The notes under the pieces: generated by a model
The model's input: the letters and a program-made list of their open reading frames with translations, nothing else
Told to the model about the DNA's origin: nothing
The model's database searches: none
Source: Chrysogorgia sp. JL179-B06
Lineage: Eukaryota > Cnidaria > Anthozoa > Scleralcyonacea > Chrysogorgiidae
DNA: 64,000 nucleotides
Assembly (NCBI GenBank): GCA_035772405.1
Contig: JAYKKM010000193.1
Location: 2,007,501 to 2,071,500 of the forward strand
Direction: 5' to 3'
Position numbers and translations under genes: made by a program
In this document: piece by piece, positions 22,916 to 47,852 of the stretch
Layout: each line of letters begins with the position of its first letter
How positions within the stretch are numbered: position 1 is the stretch's first letter

Positions 22916-24159
22916 GTATATATAAATACAATATCATTAAAAACAGTTTCGACTTTTCGTACTATACTGCTATCAATGATACAATGATTATATTCCAATG
23001 ATTAATATATGAGATATCCAAGGTACTAAGCAAAGTCGCATGAGATCGGGTAATTGCTTTTTTGGAGATGAGCGCCGAAAAAATGTAGCAGAACCATATT
23101 ATACTAAAAAATGGCCGTTTCCACTTTTTGTGTGCAACATGACCTTGTCCTTATAGTCGTTGCTCTTGCCCTGGGTCAGAGTGTTGCTAGGCCTGCGTGA
23201 TCAACTATTTCCTAGGAGGTTTAGGGAGGTTACCCCAAACGTCTATAACGGTTACCTGCACTGTCCCACGTTTGCAGTTAGACCAGTTTTCCAGTAACAC
23301 GCGAAGAGCATTTCTCAGGTAAATCGATTACCGCAGTATTTTATATTACTCTTAGCATTTTACATATGACAACAATAGTGTAGTGAAAAAAACATATGCT
23401 CTTCTATATAAAATATAGCCGGACTTTGAAACGGCACGATTTGATTTTCATAACTTTCAAAGCCGAACATTTCTGTCTTCGTAAATTCAAAATGGCTACT
23501 GCAGTGGTATATAATTATTGCTGAATTTGGTTAAACTACTAAATCCAAATCTGATTTCAAAGTTCAAACCGAGGATTGCGGCCGTCTACGGTAAAACTGG
23601 CATACAGCAATCTATTATTTCGGCAGTACAGCAACCTTTTAGAGAATTGATTTGAATTCCTTATTCCTATGTGCGTTTGCATGTTGATTTTGTACTTTTA
23701 TGAAGACCATTTTTGAAATTGACTGATTAAGTTTTACGAAAGTCGATCGCCGTCTCCTGGACCGTCCTGGTAGTTTTTATCCTTTTGGCACATACAAATT
23801 ATACTTAGTAAATAAAAAGTATACTAACCTTCATTTCGAAACTGCTCGTAGTCTGATGCGGCAAAATAGTTGCCTCCCTGAGCACTGTGCAGAGTGCAGA
23901 CAAGTAAATTAGCGACGAATGAGTTTGGGTTTCATATACAGCCAGTAGGGCTATAGAAGCCCAGTTGGCCCACCTTTGAGAATTGACATAATTGTCTTTA
24001 AGAAAACATTTACCACATATATACTATAATTTGAATATAAATATATCAAAGCGCAGCAAATAACTCTTATAGCTACAACATATTATTCGAAGATTTTAGT
24101 AGCTAACGTAACACGTTTCCGGTTTGATATCACAGATTAACAAAATAACATGGTAATAT

Positions 24160-24380
24160 GGATATATGGATATATATACATACATATATATACATACACA
24201 CACACATACATATGTTCAGATATAAAGTAAGTGTATATAAGATTACATAAACGCGGTCAAATATATAAACGGTCAACTAGATAAACGGTAAAGACTACAA
24301 ACGGTAAAGACTACAAACAAAAGTTATTGTTGAAAAATCAAAGCAATTATTATATTATATTATATTACATAGAGTGAGTA
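24160..24380. repeat. ATATATACATACA microsatellite and short tandem repeats
   Basis: GGATATATGGATATATATAC with (CA)n and (TATAC)n stretches, then direct copies of AAACGGTAAAGACTAC and a (TTATA)n run. Confidence 0.75.
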
Positions 24381-24559
24381 TAATATGTCAAGGTTAAGTT
24401 ATTAAAAGCGGAAGAGAAAGTGGTATAAAGCTGATAAGACTGGGTTTGAGTTTGGAAATCATAAGACTTTCTCTGAGAAGTAATTCAAATTTAGATGTTG
24501 CAGAGGAGGTGAGAAATTGGATGTTTGGTGAAACGATTATGTGATACAGTCATAGAACA

Positions 24560-25850
24560 CTACACTCATTCGGGTGCAAAATGATATCCTGCCGCGTGCT
24601 ATTGATGATGGTGTGATTATACTGCTACTTGACCTGTCAACAGCATTTGATACAGTGGATCATCAGATTCTGCTTGACAGGTTGGCTGTCAGCGCTTTGG
24701 TATTCAGCTGGTGCATGGCTTATATCGATGGTGAACTTCATACTTGACAGGGCGGAAGCAATAGCCCTTAAGCGGTTGTTATTAATAGCTCAAAATGCGG
24801 AACCAAATTTAACTCACAAATGATTGCAAATGAGCTATTTTCTTTTATTATGGCCGCAATAATTATGGGTAAATGCGGACAAACGTGGGTACTGACGTCA
24901 TCTCGAGCTTTGTCGCTATAGGTAATGAACCAAGGGCGGCCGAAGCAGGGGGCAGTGGGGGCAGCCGCCCCCACGAAACCTAAAGTGTGGGGGCATCGCC
25001 CCCACGATTGAGCCCAGCCTTATACTCATAATTTATGCTGTGCACATATTATGAAAGCTTGTATAATCTACGTAGATTGTAATATTTTGTGATTTTTTCT
25101 CCTTATATTTCCCTGAAAACTGGTCCCAAAACGCAGGAAATCCTGTTTCCGAGACTTTCTAATATCAAATTTTTCCCCTCTGCCCTCGCCCCCCCTATAT
25201 TTAAACTATTCCGCCGCCTTAAATGAACGGTCAACCATTCATACATTAAACTATGTGTTGCACAGGGCTCTGTGCTTTGGCCCATGCTGTATTCATTCCT
25301 TTCACTATCTGTTGTTGGTGACCTTGAGCAAGCTCGGTCGATGTTGGAAGCCCGTGTTCATGATATTGATGTCTGGATGCTTAAAAACACGAATGATGAA
25401 AAAAACTGAGGTGTACTCGTTTTCCATGCAAAGCATCGTCCTTCTCCAACTTTGGACTGTGTGCAAGTAGCTGGCGTGAGTTTGAAGCCCACCGATTACG
25501 TAACGAATGTTGGGGTCATTTTTGACTCTCATATTGGTTTAGACAAACAAATTACAAAAATTTGTAAATATGCTTTTTATTCAATTAGTGTTATTTCGCG
25601 TATTAGAAGGTTCCTTAGAAGTGGACACAACGAAGACTCTTATACATGCTTTTGTAACATAGAATTACACAATTGTAATTCTAGTTTATATAATATGGTA
25701 TCCCTAAGTACAAGATCCAACGCTTGCCAGAGCCGTAATCAGAACATTTTACAGGGGGGTGTAAGCTCACTTCAATCGACTGACGCACGCGCATACTGGC
25801 TACATCCTATTGATCGAAGCTTGTCAAAATATTGTCTTTCCGTTGCTTAC
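24560..25850 (+). pseudogene. decayed LINE with RT motifs, interrupted
   Basis: Pieces of an L2/CR1-like reverse transcriptase are still in order. LLLDLSTAFDTVDHQILLDR (24622-24690) is the palm motif A region; a QGSVLWPMLYS remnant lies near 25260; EARVHDIDVWMLKN and EVLVFHAKHRP-like stretches follow. Then come YVTNVGVIFDSHIGLDKQI (about 25500) and ISRIRRFLRSGHNED. A foreign segment (about 24771-25250) splits it. Multiple frameshifts and the lost YADD motif mean it is dead. Confidence 0.8.
24771..24925. repeat. inverted-copy segment, left
   Basis: Contains ATTGCAAATGAGCTATTTTC and CCGCAATAATTATGGGTAAA. The same about 150-bp sequence occurs inverted at 27505-27660. The two copies bracket LINE debris and a hairpin element. 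Confidence 0.8.
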
Positions 25851-26099
25851 TAAAATGACCCTGCTCAGCTGGTGAAATGGTTAATAATTAGTCCAACGTT
25901 AATAACACACTCTCAATACGAAATTAAATTTTTGAATGTTCTCTCGTTGATTACATTTACATATAAACAAAACATTTAACAGTGTGTCTTAAATGTGGTA
26001 CTGTTTGAAATTAATTTAAACTGATGAGTGCTAAAAGTTAATAATTCTACTTGTCCGTATTAAATCGAACACGTCTAAGATATAACTTCTGCCGACTAA

Positions 26100-26205
26100 A
26101 ATATAACTTCTGCCGACTGAAACTCGTAAAAAGATTTTTTGTGGGAGTGTCGCACCCCCACAACCCCCACAACCCCCGTAGCTCCGAGCCTGACGCTTGC
26201 AATGT
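26100..26205. repeat. hAT-like right end (CCGAGCCTG)
   Basis: CCCCCGTAGCTCCGAGCCTG with upstream direct CACAACCCCC copies resembles a hAT terminus. The left partner was not recognised. ATATAACTTCTGCCGACT is duplicated in tandem at its left side. Confidence 0.4.
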
Positions 26206-26410
26206 GTGCTCAATGCTGCACTGCGAAGTTAGTCACACAGTCTAAAAAATTCGACCATGTAACTCCTCTTTTAATGTAGCCTGCGTACAGACGCTCGCGG
26301 GCGCAAAAAGGCGGCGCTAAGTAGCGTCTGTGCATCAGAGCCAAATTGTGTGTTCTGTAATTTATGCCGATTATTCGCAATGCTTATATATAGATTGTGC
26401 TTATGCCTTA

Positions 26411-26637
26411 TAATAGACTTGCTCCAAGTCTGCCTCTTGATTGTTTCGGGTTTATTTAAAGACGGGTTTGTTTCGAGAAGACGGGTTTATTTCGAGAGTG
26501 GTTTGGTTTCAAAGACGGTTTGTTTCAATGTTTTGAAAAGAACCTGTCTCGAAACAAACCCGTATTCTCAAACAAACACGTCTTTAAATAAACCCGAAAC
26601 AATCAAGAGGCAGACTTGGAGCAAGTCTATGCTTATA
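26411..26637. mobile_element. foldback MITE (GACTTGCTCCAAGTCTGCC arms)
   Basis: Arms of about 70 bp contain GACTTGCTCCAAGTCTGCCT, then TTGATTGTTTCGGGTTTATT and AAAGACG. They are exactly mirrored to about 26637. A partial copy of the same arm lies at 49457-49515 in RSAD2 intron 1. Confidence 0.85.
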
Positions 26638-27116
26638 GAAACTAACGAGTCTTCACTAAAAGTTTAAGAAATCATATAAAAAGTTCTAATAGACAAATAG
26701 GACAAGCTGAAAAGCTAAAAGAAACAGTATAACGAGAATCGACACTCGACGGCTACCTGGAAATATCGTATGATTAACAATTCAATTCCCGCATCTCTTC
26801 GACTGTTTGATCATCCTCGAACCAAAATTATGCCGACTATAAACAGTCATCCTTCGAAAGTTTTAGCAAACTCTTTTAATAGTCTCGTTTACAAAGAATA
26901 CGTCGGCTGAGAAACTGTCTTCGTGCCGTTGTAAACAACAAATTTGAAAACGGAAGTAGTTCTTAACCAATTGAATATCACGTATTAACTAAAATTTCTA
27001 AGCGACCAATCATGGTCTACTATAAAGATTCCTTATAGTAGCTACGTCACAGAACACGATTAACGGCGCTGGTTCATAGTCTGTGGTTTTCAAAATTTCA
27101 GACTATGACGTAGGCT

Positions 27117-27490
27117 ACTTTTAATGGAGCTTCATTGGCTGCCAGTTGAACAATGCATAGAATTTAAATCCTGTTATATGTCTATAAAGTAATGCATGGT
27201 ATGGCGCCTATTTATTTTATAGAAGAACTTTTAGAACAACTTGTACCACAGCGTAGTCTTAGATCGGGTCATAAACTGCTGTTAAAGATGTATGGTTACC
27301 GGGCTTTTTCTGTATGTGCCACATCTTTGGAACGAGCTCCCACTAGAACTGAAGTGTAGCCTTCAGAAGAGCTCTAAAACATTTCTTTTTAGGAAGGCTT
27401 ATGGTAGTTAAACCATTGTTCTCATTGCTTATATTTGTACATTTTTAAACTTGTAAATTTGTAATTTTTAGGTTTGTTTTTATTACTATT
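27117..27490 (+). pseudogene. LINE 3'-end fragment
   Basis: LHWLPVEQCIEFKSC, then LWNELPLELK, with stops between. This is a heavily mutated C-terminal segment of an L2/CR1-type retrotransposon. Confidence 0.7.
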
Positions 27491-27504
27491 ATAATCATTC
27501 AATA

Positions 27505-27653
27505 GCACTTTGTCGAGATGACGTCAGTACCATGTTTGTCCGCATTTACCCATAATTATTGCGGTCATAACAAAAGAAAATAGCTCATTTGCAATAATTT
27601 GTGGGTCAAATTTGGTTGGTTTGTCCGCATTTTGAGCCATTAATAGCAACCGC
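27505..27653. repeat. inverted-copy segment, right
   Basis: Reverse complement of 24771-24925 (TTTACCCATAATTATTGCGG and GAAAATAGCTCATTTGCAAT). It abuts the TTAA-flanked MITE at 27658. Confidence 0.8.
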
Positions 27654-27657
27654 TTAA

Positions 27658-28126
27658 AGTGCCCATAACCTCAAAATATTTTATTGTCTTGTTTGGAAGA
27701 ACTTTTAAAATGATAAAGTAACTTCTTTTAAAATTTTCACTTCTTTGCTTTCTTTTTTAGATATATCAGTTTGTTTGATATGCAAATGTATGTAATTTCG
27801 TCACACATGCATAATGACTTATTGGAGAAATGTGTATATATCTTTCATTCTCGAACGAAATCCTTTAAAATGAATAAGTTTGGTGTTGTGGGAGAAACAC
27901 GCACAGGTGTTATTAACACTTCAGTGTTTTTATTTCATGAACACAAAGATATATAACATTCTCTGATCATTATGCATGTGTGACGAAATTCCAGATATTT
28001 GCATATCAAACAAACTGATATATCTCAAAAAGAAAGCGAAGAAGTGAAAATCTTCAAAAGAAGTTACTTTATCATTTTAAAAGTTCTTCCAAATAAGACA
28101 ACAAAAATTTTGAGGTTAGGGGCACT
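27658..28126. mobile_element. TTAA-flanked Kolobok-like MITE
   Basis: AGTGCCCATAACCTCAAAAT ... GAGGTTAGGGGCACT is flanked by TTAA on both sides (27654-27657, 28127-28130). The arms exceed 170 bp and include TATATCAGTTTGTTTGATAT with GCAAAT, closely related to arms at 42557 and 57535. The loop reads GTGTTGTGGGAGAAACACGC. Confidence 0.9.
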
Positions 28127-28139
28127 TTAAATGGCTATT

Positions 28140-28200
28140 GTAAAGCGCTTTTGGACATTTTAGGAATTAGCGCTATATAAATAATAATAAATTATTATAT
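28140..28200. repeat. GTAAAGCGCTTTTGGACATT...GCGCTATATAAATAATAATAA tail
   Basis: A widespread invertebrate retroposon 3'-tail motif followed by (AATAAT)n. A related GCGCATTTTCC...AAATGCGCTTTACAATACAT sequence is in each triplication unit. Confidence 0.5.
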
Positions 28201-28264
28201 TATTATATCATCATACAAAATGAGAGAATATATTGTCGAGGGAGCCCCGCTAAATCTGAGCACC

Positions 28265-28405
28265 CTCGTGCGTTTTCCACTTCACCATTTCGCTCGCCGC
28301 TAGAGAAACATTTCGCCGATGACATCATTTTTCCCGTTTGTGGTCAATAACTAAAAAAATTGGGGAAATATTTCGCTAGCGAAATGGTGAAGTGGAAAAC
28401 GGGCT
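28265..28405. mobile_element. hairpin MITE (TTTTCCACTTCACCATTTCGC)
   Basis: TTTTCCACTTCACCATTTCG followed by C at about 28273 is inverted at about 28376-28400 (AGCGAAATGGTGAAGTGGAA then AA). The internal AAACATTTCGCCGATGACAT and AAATATTTCGCTAGCG add a second arm. Confidence 0.75.
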
Positions 28406-28503
28406 TACTGAAAGGCGCATGCGCTGATCGCGAGAGTTCATCAGTTCATGGTATGTAAATCATATCATATAATGCATTATATGATATGATCCATTATTAT
28501 TAG

Positions 28504-30312
28504 CCTGCGTGGCGGCGTTAGGGTAGGGGGAAAGCTGAAAGGCGAAGTGGGGAGGGAACGCCTGCCCGAAAGACCCATGTTTTTTTATTTCCGCCCACAT
28601 GAAAAACTGTCAAAAACAACCAATCAGCGGGCTTTCCTCAATGATTAAAACATTTCACTTCGGGCAGGCAAATATCCATGAAATATCCATGTCTGAAACT
28701 CCGTAAAAAGCTTGACTGCATCTGGTGGAAACAAGATTTATTTTGAAAATTTATTCAAGCAATCGTGTAGACATGGAAGCACAGAGTTGATTCTGGCTGA
28801 GACTTGTGAATCAATCGGCTTTGCATTACTACGCAGTGAAACTTTCTCCGAGCGGGTTTGTAGGTCTAGCGGCAGAAAAAATAAGAAATGGCAAATGCTT
28901 TTGAATTTTATAACTTTACGAAATCAGTATTAACACATGCGAAAGGAGACAGCAATGTTCCACCAACGGATAACATTAGTTACTACCGAACACCGTAACT
29001 CCAGAATGGGACTGTTTGGCCAAGAAATTTCATATGCAAGACAACGTAGAAACCATCACTTATATACGTCTAGCCGTAAGTCTCTTTATTCTGAAACGTC
29101 GAAGGAATTCTCCGAAGGCCCAGAGTCAGAGAGCATTGTTGAAACACCTGAAGACAAGGACAAGGTAGAAATCACAATAATATAGCTGCTTCCCCTGCCG
29201 ACTGATAATCACGCGCTCGCACGAACGTCTGGTAAATCTACCAAATCCAGTAATCAAACTCTTGCCAAATCCCGTTGGTAATACCATCAAAACATATTTT
29301 CCTGCCAGCAGCTCCCTCGTAGCAACTTTTTGTTCCTGTTTTAATTTAAAGCTACGACCAGCAACGAACTGAAGATCGGTTAAAGTGTATATGAAATGAA
29401 AATTTTTATGATTGTATTTGAAAGAACGCTGAAATTAATGAAAAATGGCTTTTACATGTCTTTTATATCTTATTGCGTTCTCGAGTTATAACGCTTTATG
29501 TAATTTGAACTATGACGTCACAAGTGTGACACAGCATGACAACACATCTGATATCAGGTATATCTTCAGACTGGTTACACTAAACTGCCTCAAACTTTGC
29601 GGACATATTCAGTCAACAAAACTAAACATTGGCATAGTTCTTATGTAGTTGCTATGGCAACAGATTAGTTTCCAGGCCACTTTCTTTCTTTAAAATAAAT
29701 GTTTGTTTTCCACCACATAGCAAGCAACTTTTTAAGTTTTTACCAGTTGGTATCTTTTTTGTCTAATACTCAATGGACGAAGACAGTTTAAAACAAAATA
29801 CATTGCTTACAATGACGAAACATGGAATATTTCGTTTTTAGACAAAGAGAGCCTGGGAACTAATCTATTACCATTGCGAAAACAAAACAATGCTTGGATT
29901 TGTTGACGGAGTAAGTCCGCAAAGTTTGAGCCAGTTTAGTCCAAACAGTTTGAAGATTGTCACACTTGTGACGTCATAGTTCAAATTACATAAAACGTTA
30001 TAACTCAAGAACGCAATAAGATATAAAAGACATGTAAAAGCCATATTTCATTAATTTCAGCGTTCTTTCAAATACAATCATAAAAAATTTCATTTCATAT
30101 ACACTTTAAAGCTTTCGAAAGAAAATAATCTACCAACACGGTTTTTCTAAAGTCGCCATTTTTAAATGTTTATTTCCTGAAAGGAAATCCTGAATACTAA
30201 TGAGTTGAGTCAGCCAATCAGAATTTAGCGTCCTCTGGTGGACGTAGAAATCCAAAAACATAGGTCTTTCGTGCCTCCCCCAATCCCTAAACGCCTGCTT
30301 CGCAGGCTACCA
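28504..30312. mobile_element. DNA transposon, degenerate, AGCCTGCG termini
   Basis: AGCCTGCGTGG...GGCGTTAGGG at the left is echoed inverted at the right (CCCTAAACGCCTGCTTCGCAGGCT). Inner arms with AAAGACCCATGTTTTTTTAT and AAAAACATAGGTCTTTCGTG match as well. Short open frames (28712-28933, 28937-29185) lie inside and could be remnants of an element protein, but I recognise no domain. A TTAA MITE (29384-30105) is nested in it. Confidence 0.6.
29384..30105. mobile_element. TTAA-flanked Kolobok-like MITE
   Basis: AGTGTATATGAAATGAAA ... TTTCATTTCATATACACT is flanked by TTAA (29380-29383 and 30106-30109). The arms are about 170 bp and include ATTTGAACTATGACGTCACA. A left-end fragment of the same family is at 42073-42110. 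It is inserted in the 28504-30312 element. Confidence 0.9.
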
Positions 30313-30333
30313 TTATATGATATAATTTACATA

Positions 30334-33300
30334 CAATACAATACAATACAATATTTATTTAAAGTCGGATACATAGGGAATGGTTACCCAATTTCCCGAG
30401 TCAAGGACTCATGTTGAAAATGCTCGACTATTTACCTATATTATAAGAGATATGAATAAGAACAGTAATAGTACAAGATAAAAATATAAAAAATAAAAGT
30501 GAGAGCTCAAGAACATCTCTCACACTTACAACCAAGATTTAGTTTACTAGTAAAATCTATCTTGGAGATTTGACTACGAAATAGGGCTAAGGAGTTAGTG
30601 TTCTTAATGTCCATAGGAAGGTCATTCCATATGTGTGATATTATATACGTAAATGAATTATGTAAGTATAAAGTATTATAACGTACTTGTTGAAAATTAA
30701 GTCCGCTATTTCTAAGATTATAACAAGAAGTCCGTAGTTTAAACAAGTTGGAAATATACTGAGCTCCATGGAATTTCGTACATTTAAATACCAAGATGAG
30801 AGATCGTGCAAACCGTCTTTGTTCCAGACTGCAAACTGATGCCATGCATGTTCAAAACTGATTCATAATTGATAGTGTTACCCATATTAAGAAGCGATTT
30901 AAGGGCATAATAATTTGCAGCTTCCATTTTCTTGCTTAAACATTTTCCAATGCCAAGAAGAACTGGACTACAATATTCGAAGTGTGGTAGGATGTAAGCC
31001 TTACAGAGTTTTATTGATACTTCCATAGGAACCAAGCGTCGTATACGTCGCAAAACTGCTACTTTGGCGTATACTTTCTTGAGCAATTCCTTAATGTGAT
31101 GTTCAAATGATAAACACTTATCTAATGTAACACCTAACATTTTGAGGCTATTGTCGATTGGAATTGACAGGCCACCGACTTTGAGATCATAATCATAGTT
31201 AGATTTACCCCCATTAACATAGCTTGTGTTTTACTAGTGTTCACCGAGAAAAAATTGACATCAAACCAAAGTTCCAATGATTTTATGTCTTCATTAATGG
31301 CGAATTCCAATCTAATAGGACATTGGTCAGAAGCATAATTTGTCGTGTCGTCGGCATAAAGACGTAGGGACGAGCTGGTAACTATCATATTCACGTCATT
31401 GATAAAGATGTTGAATAATAAAGGTCCTAGTGGACTTCCTTGCGGAACCCCACAATGAACAGGAAGCCAATCGAAAAATATATCGTTACACTTCACTCTT
31501 TGTTTGCGGCCTTTTAGATACGAACGGATCAAATCTACGGCAGATTCAGTAATCCCATAAGCCTTTAATTTAGCCAATAGTAAGTCATGGCAGATGGAAT
31601 CGAACGCTTTGGACAGATCTATAGCAGCTACGTCCTTTTTCTGATCAAGGGCAGATCTCCAATCCTCTGTCAATTTTAAAAGAGCATAACAGCAGGAATG
31701 CCCTCGAAGAAATCCTGACATATTCTCCGAGAAACATGGAGAGAAGGCATGATAGAGCTGCTCAAATTTTATTTTCTCGAATACCTTTGGGATTACAGAT
31801 AAGATGTTGATTGACCTGAAGTTTTTCTTATTTGTCGTCTCATCTTTTTTATAGGCAGGAGTAACATTACTTCTTTTCCATTCGGTCGGCCATATGGAGT
31901 TAACGATACAGTAGTTGAAAAACGAGATCAGAGGGGGCAGCTATCGCAGGTGTAGATATCTTTAGTATATTTGAATGAATTCCATCTGGCCCACACGACT
32001 TTTTCTCATCGAGAGACATAAGAAGTTTCTTCACATATTCCGAAGTTACTACTGTGAAGGAGAAATTTAGGTTGATTTCAAGGTTCTTTATTCCCATAAT
32101 ACTAGAATGGGTTGAGAACTGGTCTTCACCGAGGTCTAGTATATCCTGGTTAATCATGGGAGAACAAAAAAATGCGTTGAATAAAGGCGCAGGATCAGTT
32201 ATTAATTTACCTTCTTCAATAAGGTGGATTTGATTATCTGAATTTAATTTATTGCTCGGAAGGAGTGGTTTCAATTTCTTCCAAAATTCACCAGGATTTT
32301 GTTTGGTCAATGACGCCTCTAAACAAAAATCCTTAATACCTTTTCTCTTTAATGAAGTTACTAAATTACTTTGTTCTCTATATTTATTCCAATTGATGTC
32401 AGACGAAACTCTGCGAAACTTCTTGTAGAGTCGGTTTCTTTTACGTATCTGTTTTCGAATATTGAGTCAATCCAAGGAATCTGTCTATTACGTATCTTCA
32501 ACTGGATGATAGGTATATGGTTATCAAGAATTTGATTGTAAAGACTAGACCAGTGATGCCAAATGTCGTCAATATTTTCAAATGCATAAGCACTGTCCCA
32601 AGGAATCTCATTAAGATAATGAACAAAGGAACTTACGTTAAGATTTTTTGTTGATCTAAATTCAATTGTTTTTAAAGTGCCCATGACCCCAAATACGATA
32701 TTACTGATATAGATGCTACATGAAGTGAAAAGTTGAATGCCAAAATATTTTATGATTTGAGCTTTGCGTTGATGTGCTATAAAGATTTGTTTGTCAGAAA
32801 TGCTAATGATGTGACGTCATTTACGGCATCATTTCGGATACAATATTCTACTGTTAAAGCAAATTAATCTAACTCAAACGTTGATGATGTACTTGACCGC
32901 TATAGTAAATATGTTATCAACTTTTTCACTCAAATCCTCAACCAGTCTATCACACGGAAAGCAGAAAAGAAAGCCAAATGCCGTAAATGACGTCACACTC
33001 ATTACCATTTCTGACAAACAAACCTTTATAGCACATCAACGCAAAGCTCAAATCATAAAATATTTTGGCATTCAACTTTTCACTTCGTGTAGCATATATA
33101 TCCGTAATATCGTATTTGGGGTCATGGGCACTTTAATTTAGATTTGGGTAATTTCAGTTTTCTAACCATATAAATTAAATCGTGATCACTTATGCCAAGA
33201 TGCAAATTACCACTTGTTGACATTCTTTGCGGGTGTGATACCAATATGACATCGATCAGACTAGACGAAGTATCTGTTACTCTAGTCGGTTCCTTTATAA

Positions 33301-34481
33301 TGTTGGTGAGACAAAACTTATCACAAAATTCAGACAATTCTGGGTTGGGGCCATGCTGGCTGATACTCCCTGCGAGCATATTTAAATTGAAATCACCAAT
33401 AAAGATGATCTCGTTTCTTTTTGCATACATTTGTTCCTCTGCAGTAACACATGATGAAATAAAGTCAACTGTTTTACATTTTCCAGGCGATCGATAACAA
33501 GCACAAATAATAAACCAAATATTCTCACTACCCCTGACATCAAGACAAAGATTCCACACCCACAGGTTCGAGTTTTGCTCGTCGATGAGCGGTGATCGTT
33601 GACCGAATGTAAACAAGGATACCACCAGCGCCCCTCTTACGATCTTTCGCCAATAAATAATATATCAAGATGGCATTGATTTAGAATCTCCAAAATTTCA
33701 TCGATTTTTCCATATATACTATTGATATTCAAGTGAGCGATTTTCAAGTTGGTTTTAAAATAACTATTCACATTCGTGTTAAACCACTGCAATGAATCAC
33801 AGGTACTGTTTTCGTCGCAAAACTGTCCAGGGAATTATCAATCATCGTTACATGTAAATTCAGTTCATTTGGGTCTTTCTCATTACCATATTTACCTTCG
33901 CTATTTTCTTCATCAAAATACGAGTCCGATAATCCACACCATGTACTCCACGCACAACCCGTGCACTCCCAATCGGCCTCCGGATGTCGCAGACAGTACG
34001 AGTTAAACATAGCCAGCGTGACTCCTGAACATTTTACATGGAACCAGTTTGAACAGTTCACACACAGGATGCCATTTTGGTTACACTTAACCGGCTTTAA
34101 ACATTCAGCACAAGGGTATTTCCAACGCGAATTCACACCTTCACTTTGATTTGTTGGGCCTGGATTCAACTCCACATCACCACTACAAATTATTAACCTG
34201 AATGTCTTCACCGAATTTGGATAGTACGAGATATTACCACCAATAGATTTAACCTTTCTCTTTCCATAAGCGGTCACATAATTGGTTGTTAAAATGGTAT
34301 AGTCTTCAAACCACGAATTTCTTCTCTGCGTTGCGAACCATTAAACTTTCCCAATCTTGAAGTTGAACACTTACTAGATGGAATGTCATACTGCCTTATA
34401 TCCAAACTAGTTAATAAGCTAACACCAAAGCCAAATAAGCCAAATAACACGTACAATGTAAAAGCATGACCGTTCGCCATG
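30334..34481 (-). pseudogene. near full-length non-LTR retrotransposon (PHD, EEP endonuclease, RT)
   Basis: Read on the minus strand. A hydrophobic signal-like start (MANGHAFTLYVLFGLFGFGV, from 34480) precedes a frameshift. Next come a 2A-like motif GDVELNPGP (34181-34155) and a PHD-type zinc finger with spaced Cys/His (CAECLKPVKC...CVNCSNWFHVKC...WECTGC). An apurinic-type endonuclease C-terminus follows, with IFIGDFN, LIDVILVS and SDHD (33625-33122). The RT has KSCGPDGI, AIDLSKAFD, GVPQGSPLGPLLFN and LYADD (32310-31134), and a C-terminal tail ending CKCERCS (30507). The 3' end shows a (TTGTA)n tail near 30360. Several frameshifts and a TTAA MITE insertion (32676-33132) inactivate it. Confidence 0.92.
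32676..33132. mobile_element. TTAA-flanked Kolobok-like MITE inside the LINE
   Basis: AGTGCCCATGACCCCAAATA ... GGTCATGGGCACT is flanked by TTAA (32672-32675, 33133-33136). The arms are about 165 bp and include AAATGACGTCA. Removing it rejoins LINE frames ending 33122 and starting 32684, so it inserted after the LINE. Confidence 0.93.
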
Positions 34482-34496
34482 ACACATAATTATAAT

Positions 34497-34660
34497 AATC
34501 ACGTAATGCATTATATCAATGCATTATGTCATATAATGCATTATATCATATAATGCATTGTGTGATATAATATAACTTATATCATATAATTTATATTATA
34601 TGATATAAGCATCATATTATATAATATGCATTATATGATATAATATACATTTTATGACAA
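34497..34660. repeat. ATATAATGCATTATAT palindromic tandem repeats
   Basis: Repeated self-complementary ATATAATGCATTATATCA-type units. A small related cluster with ATATCATATAATGCATTATA lies at about 28455-28495. Highly foldable; no coding. Confidence 0.8.
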
Positions 34661-35050
34661 TTAATTTGGCTAAAATGTTTATTTGAAACAATTACAGTTG
34701 TGGAAACAAGTATTATATCATATAATATGAATACTCAAAACATTTTATTAAATACAATGCAAAACAACTGAAAAATTATATAAAACATTATATAAAATAA
34801 TTTTTTTAGTTAGAAAAATTATTTTAAACAATGAAAATTGCCATTAACTTAATTATTTAACAAAAATGATGTTATATCAAATAATTTTGTCATAATAAAC
34901 ATATAATAAAGAAACATAATTTTCGGACACTCGGCACCCCATACTCATGTACAATTAACATACAAATGTACCAAAACTTTTAACTTTTAAAGGTGTTTGC
35001 ATGAAGAATCTTCAGTTTATGTAATGATCGGATCATAGCTAAAAAGTAGC

Positions 35051-47852
<12,802 letters not shown>

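Noticed and set aside
23830..23990. A possible signal-peptide exon for the metalloproteinase (frame containing NLLVCTLHSAQGGNYFAAS, GT donor after GAAATGAAG)
   Set aside because: The signal-like frame has no in-frame ATG and ends in the wrong phase for MMP exon A. The frame with the right phase has no signal peptide. Not supportable without transcripts.
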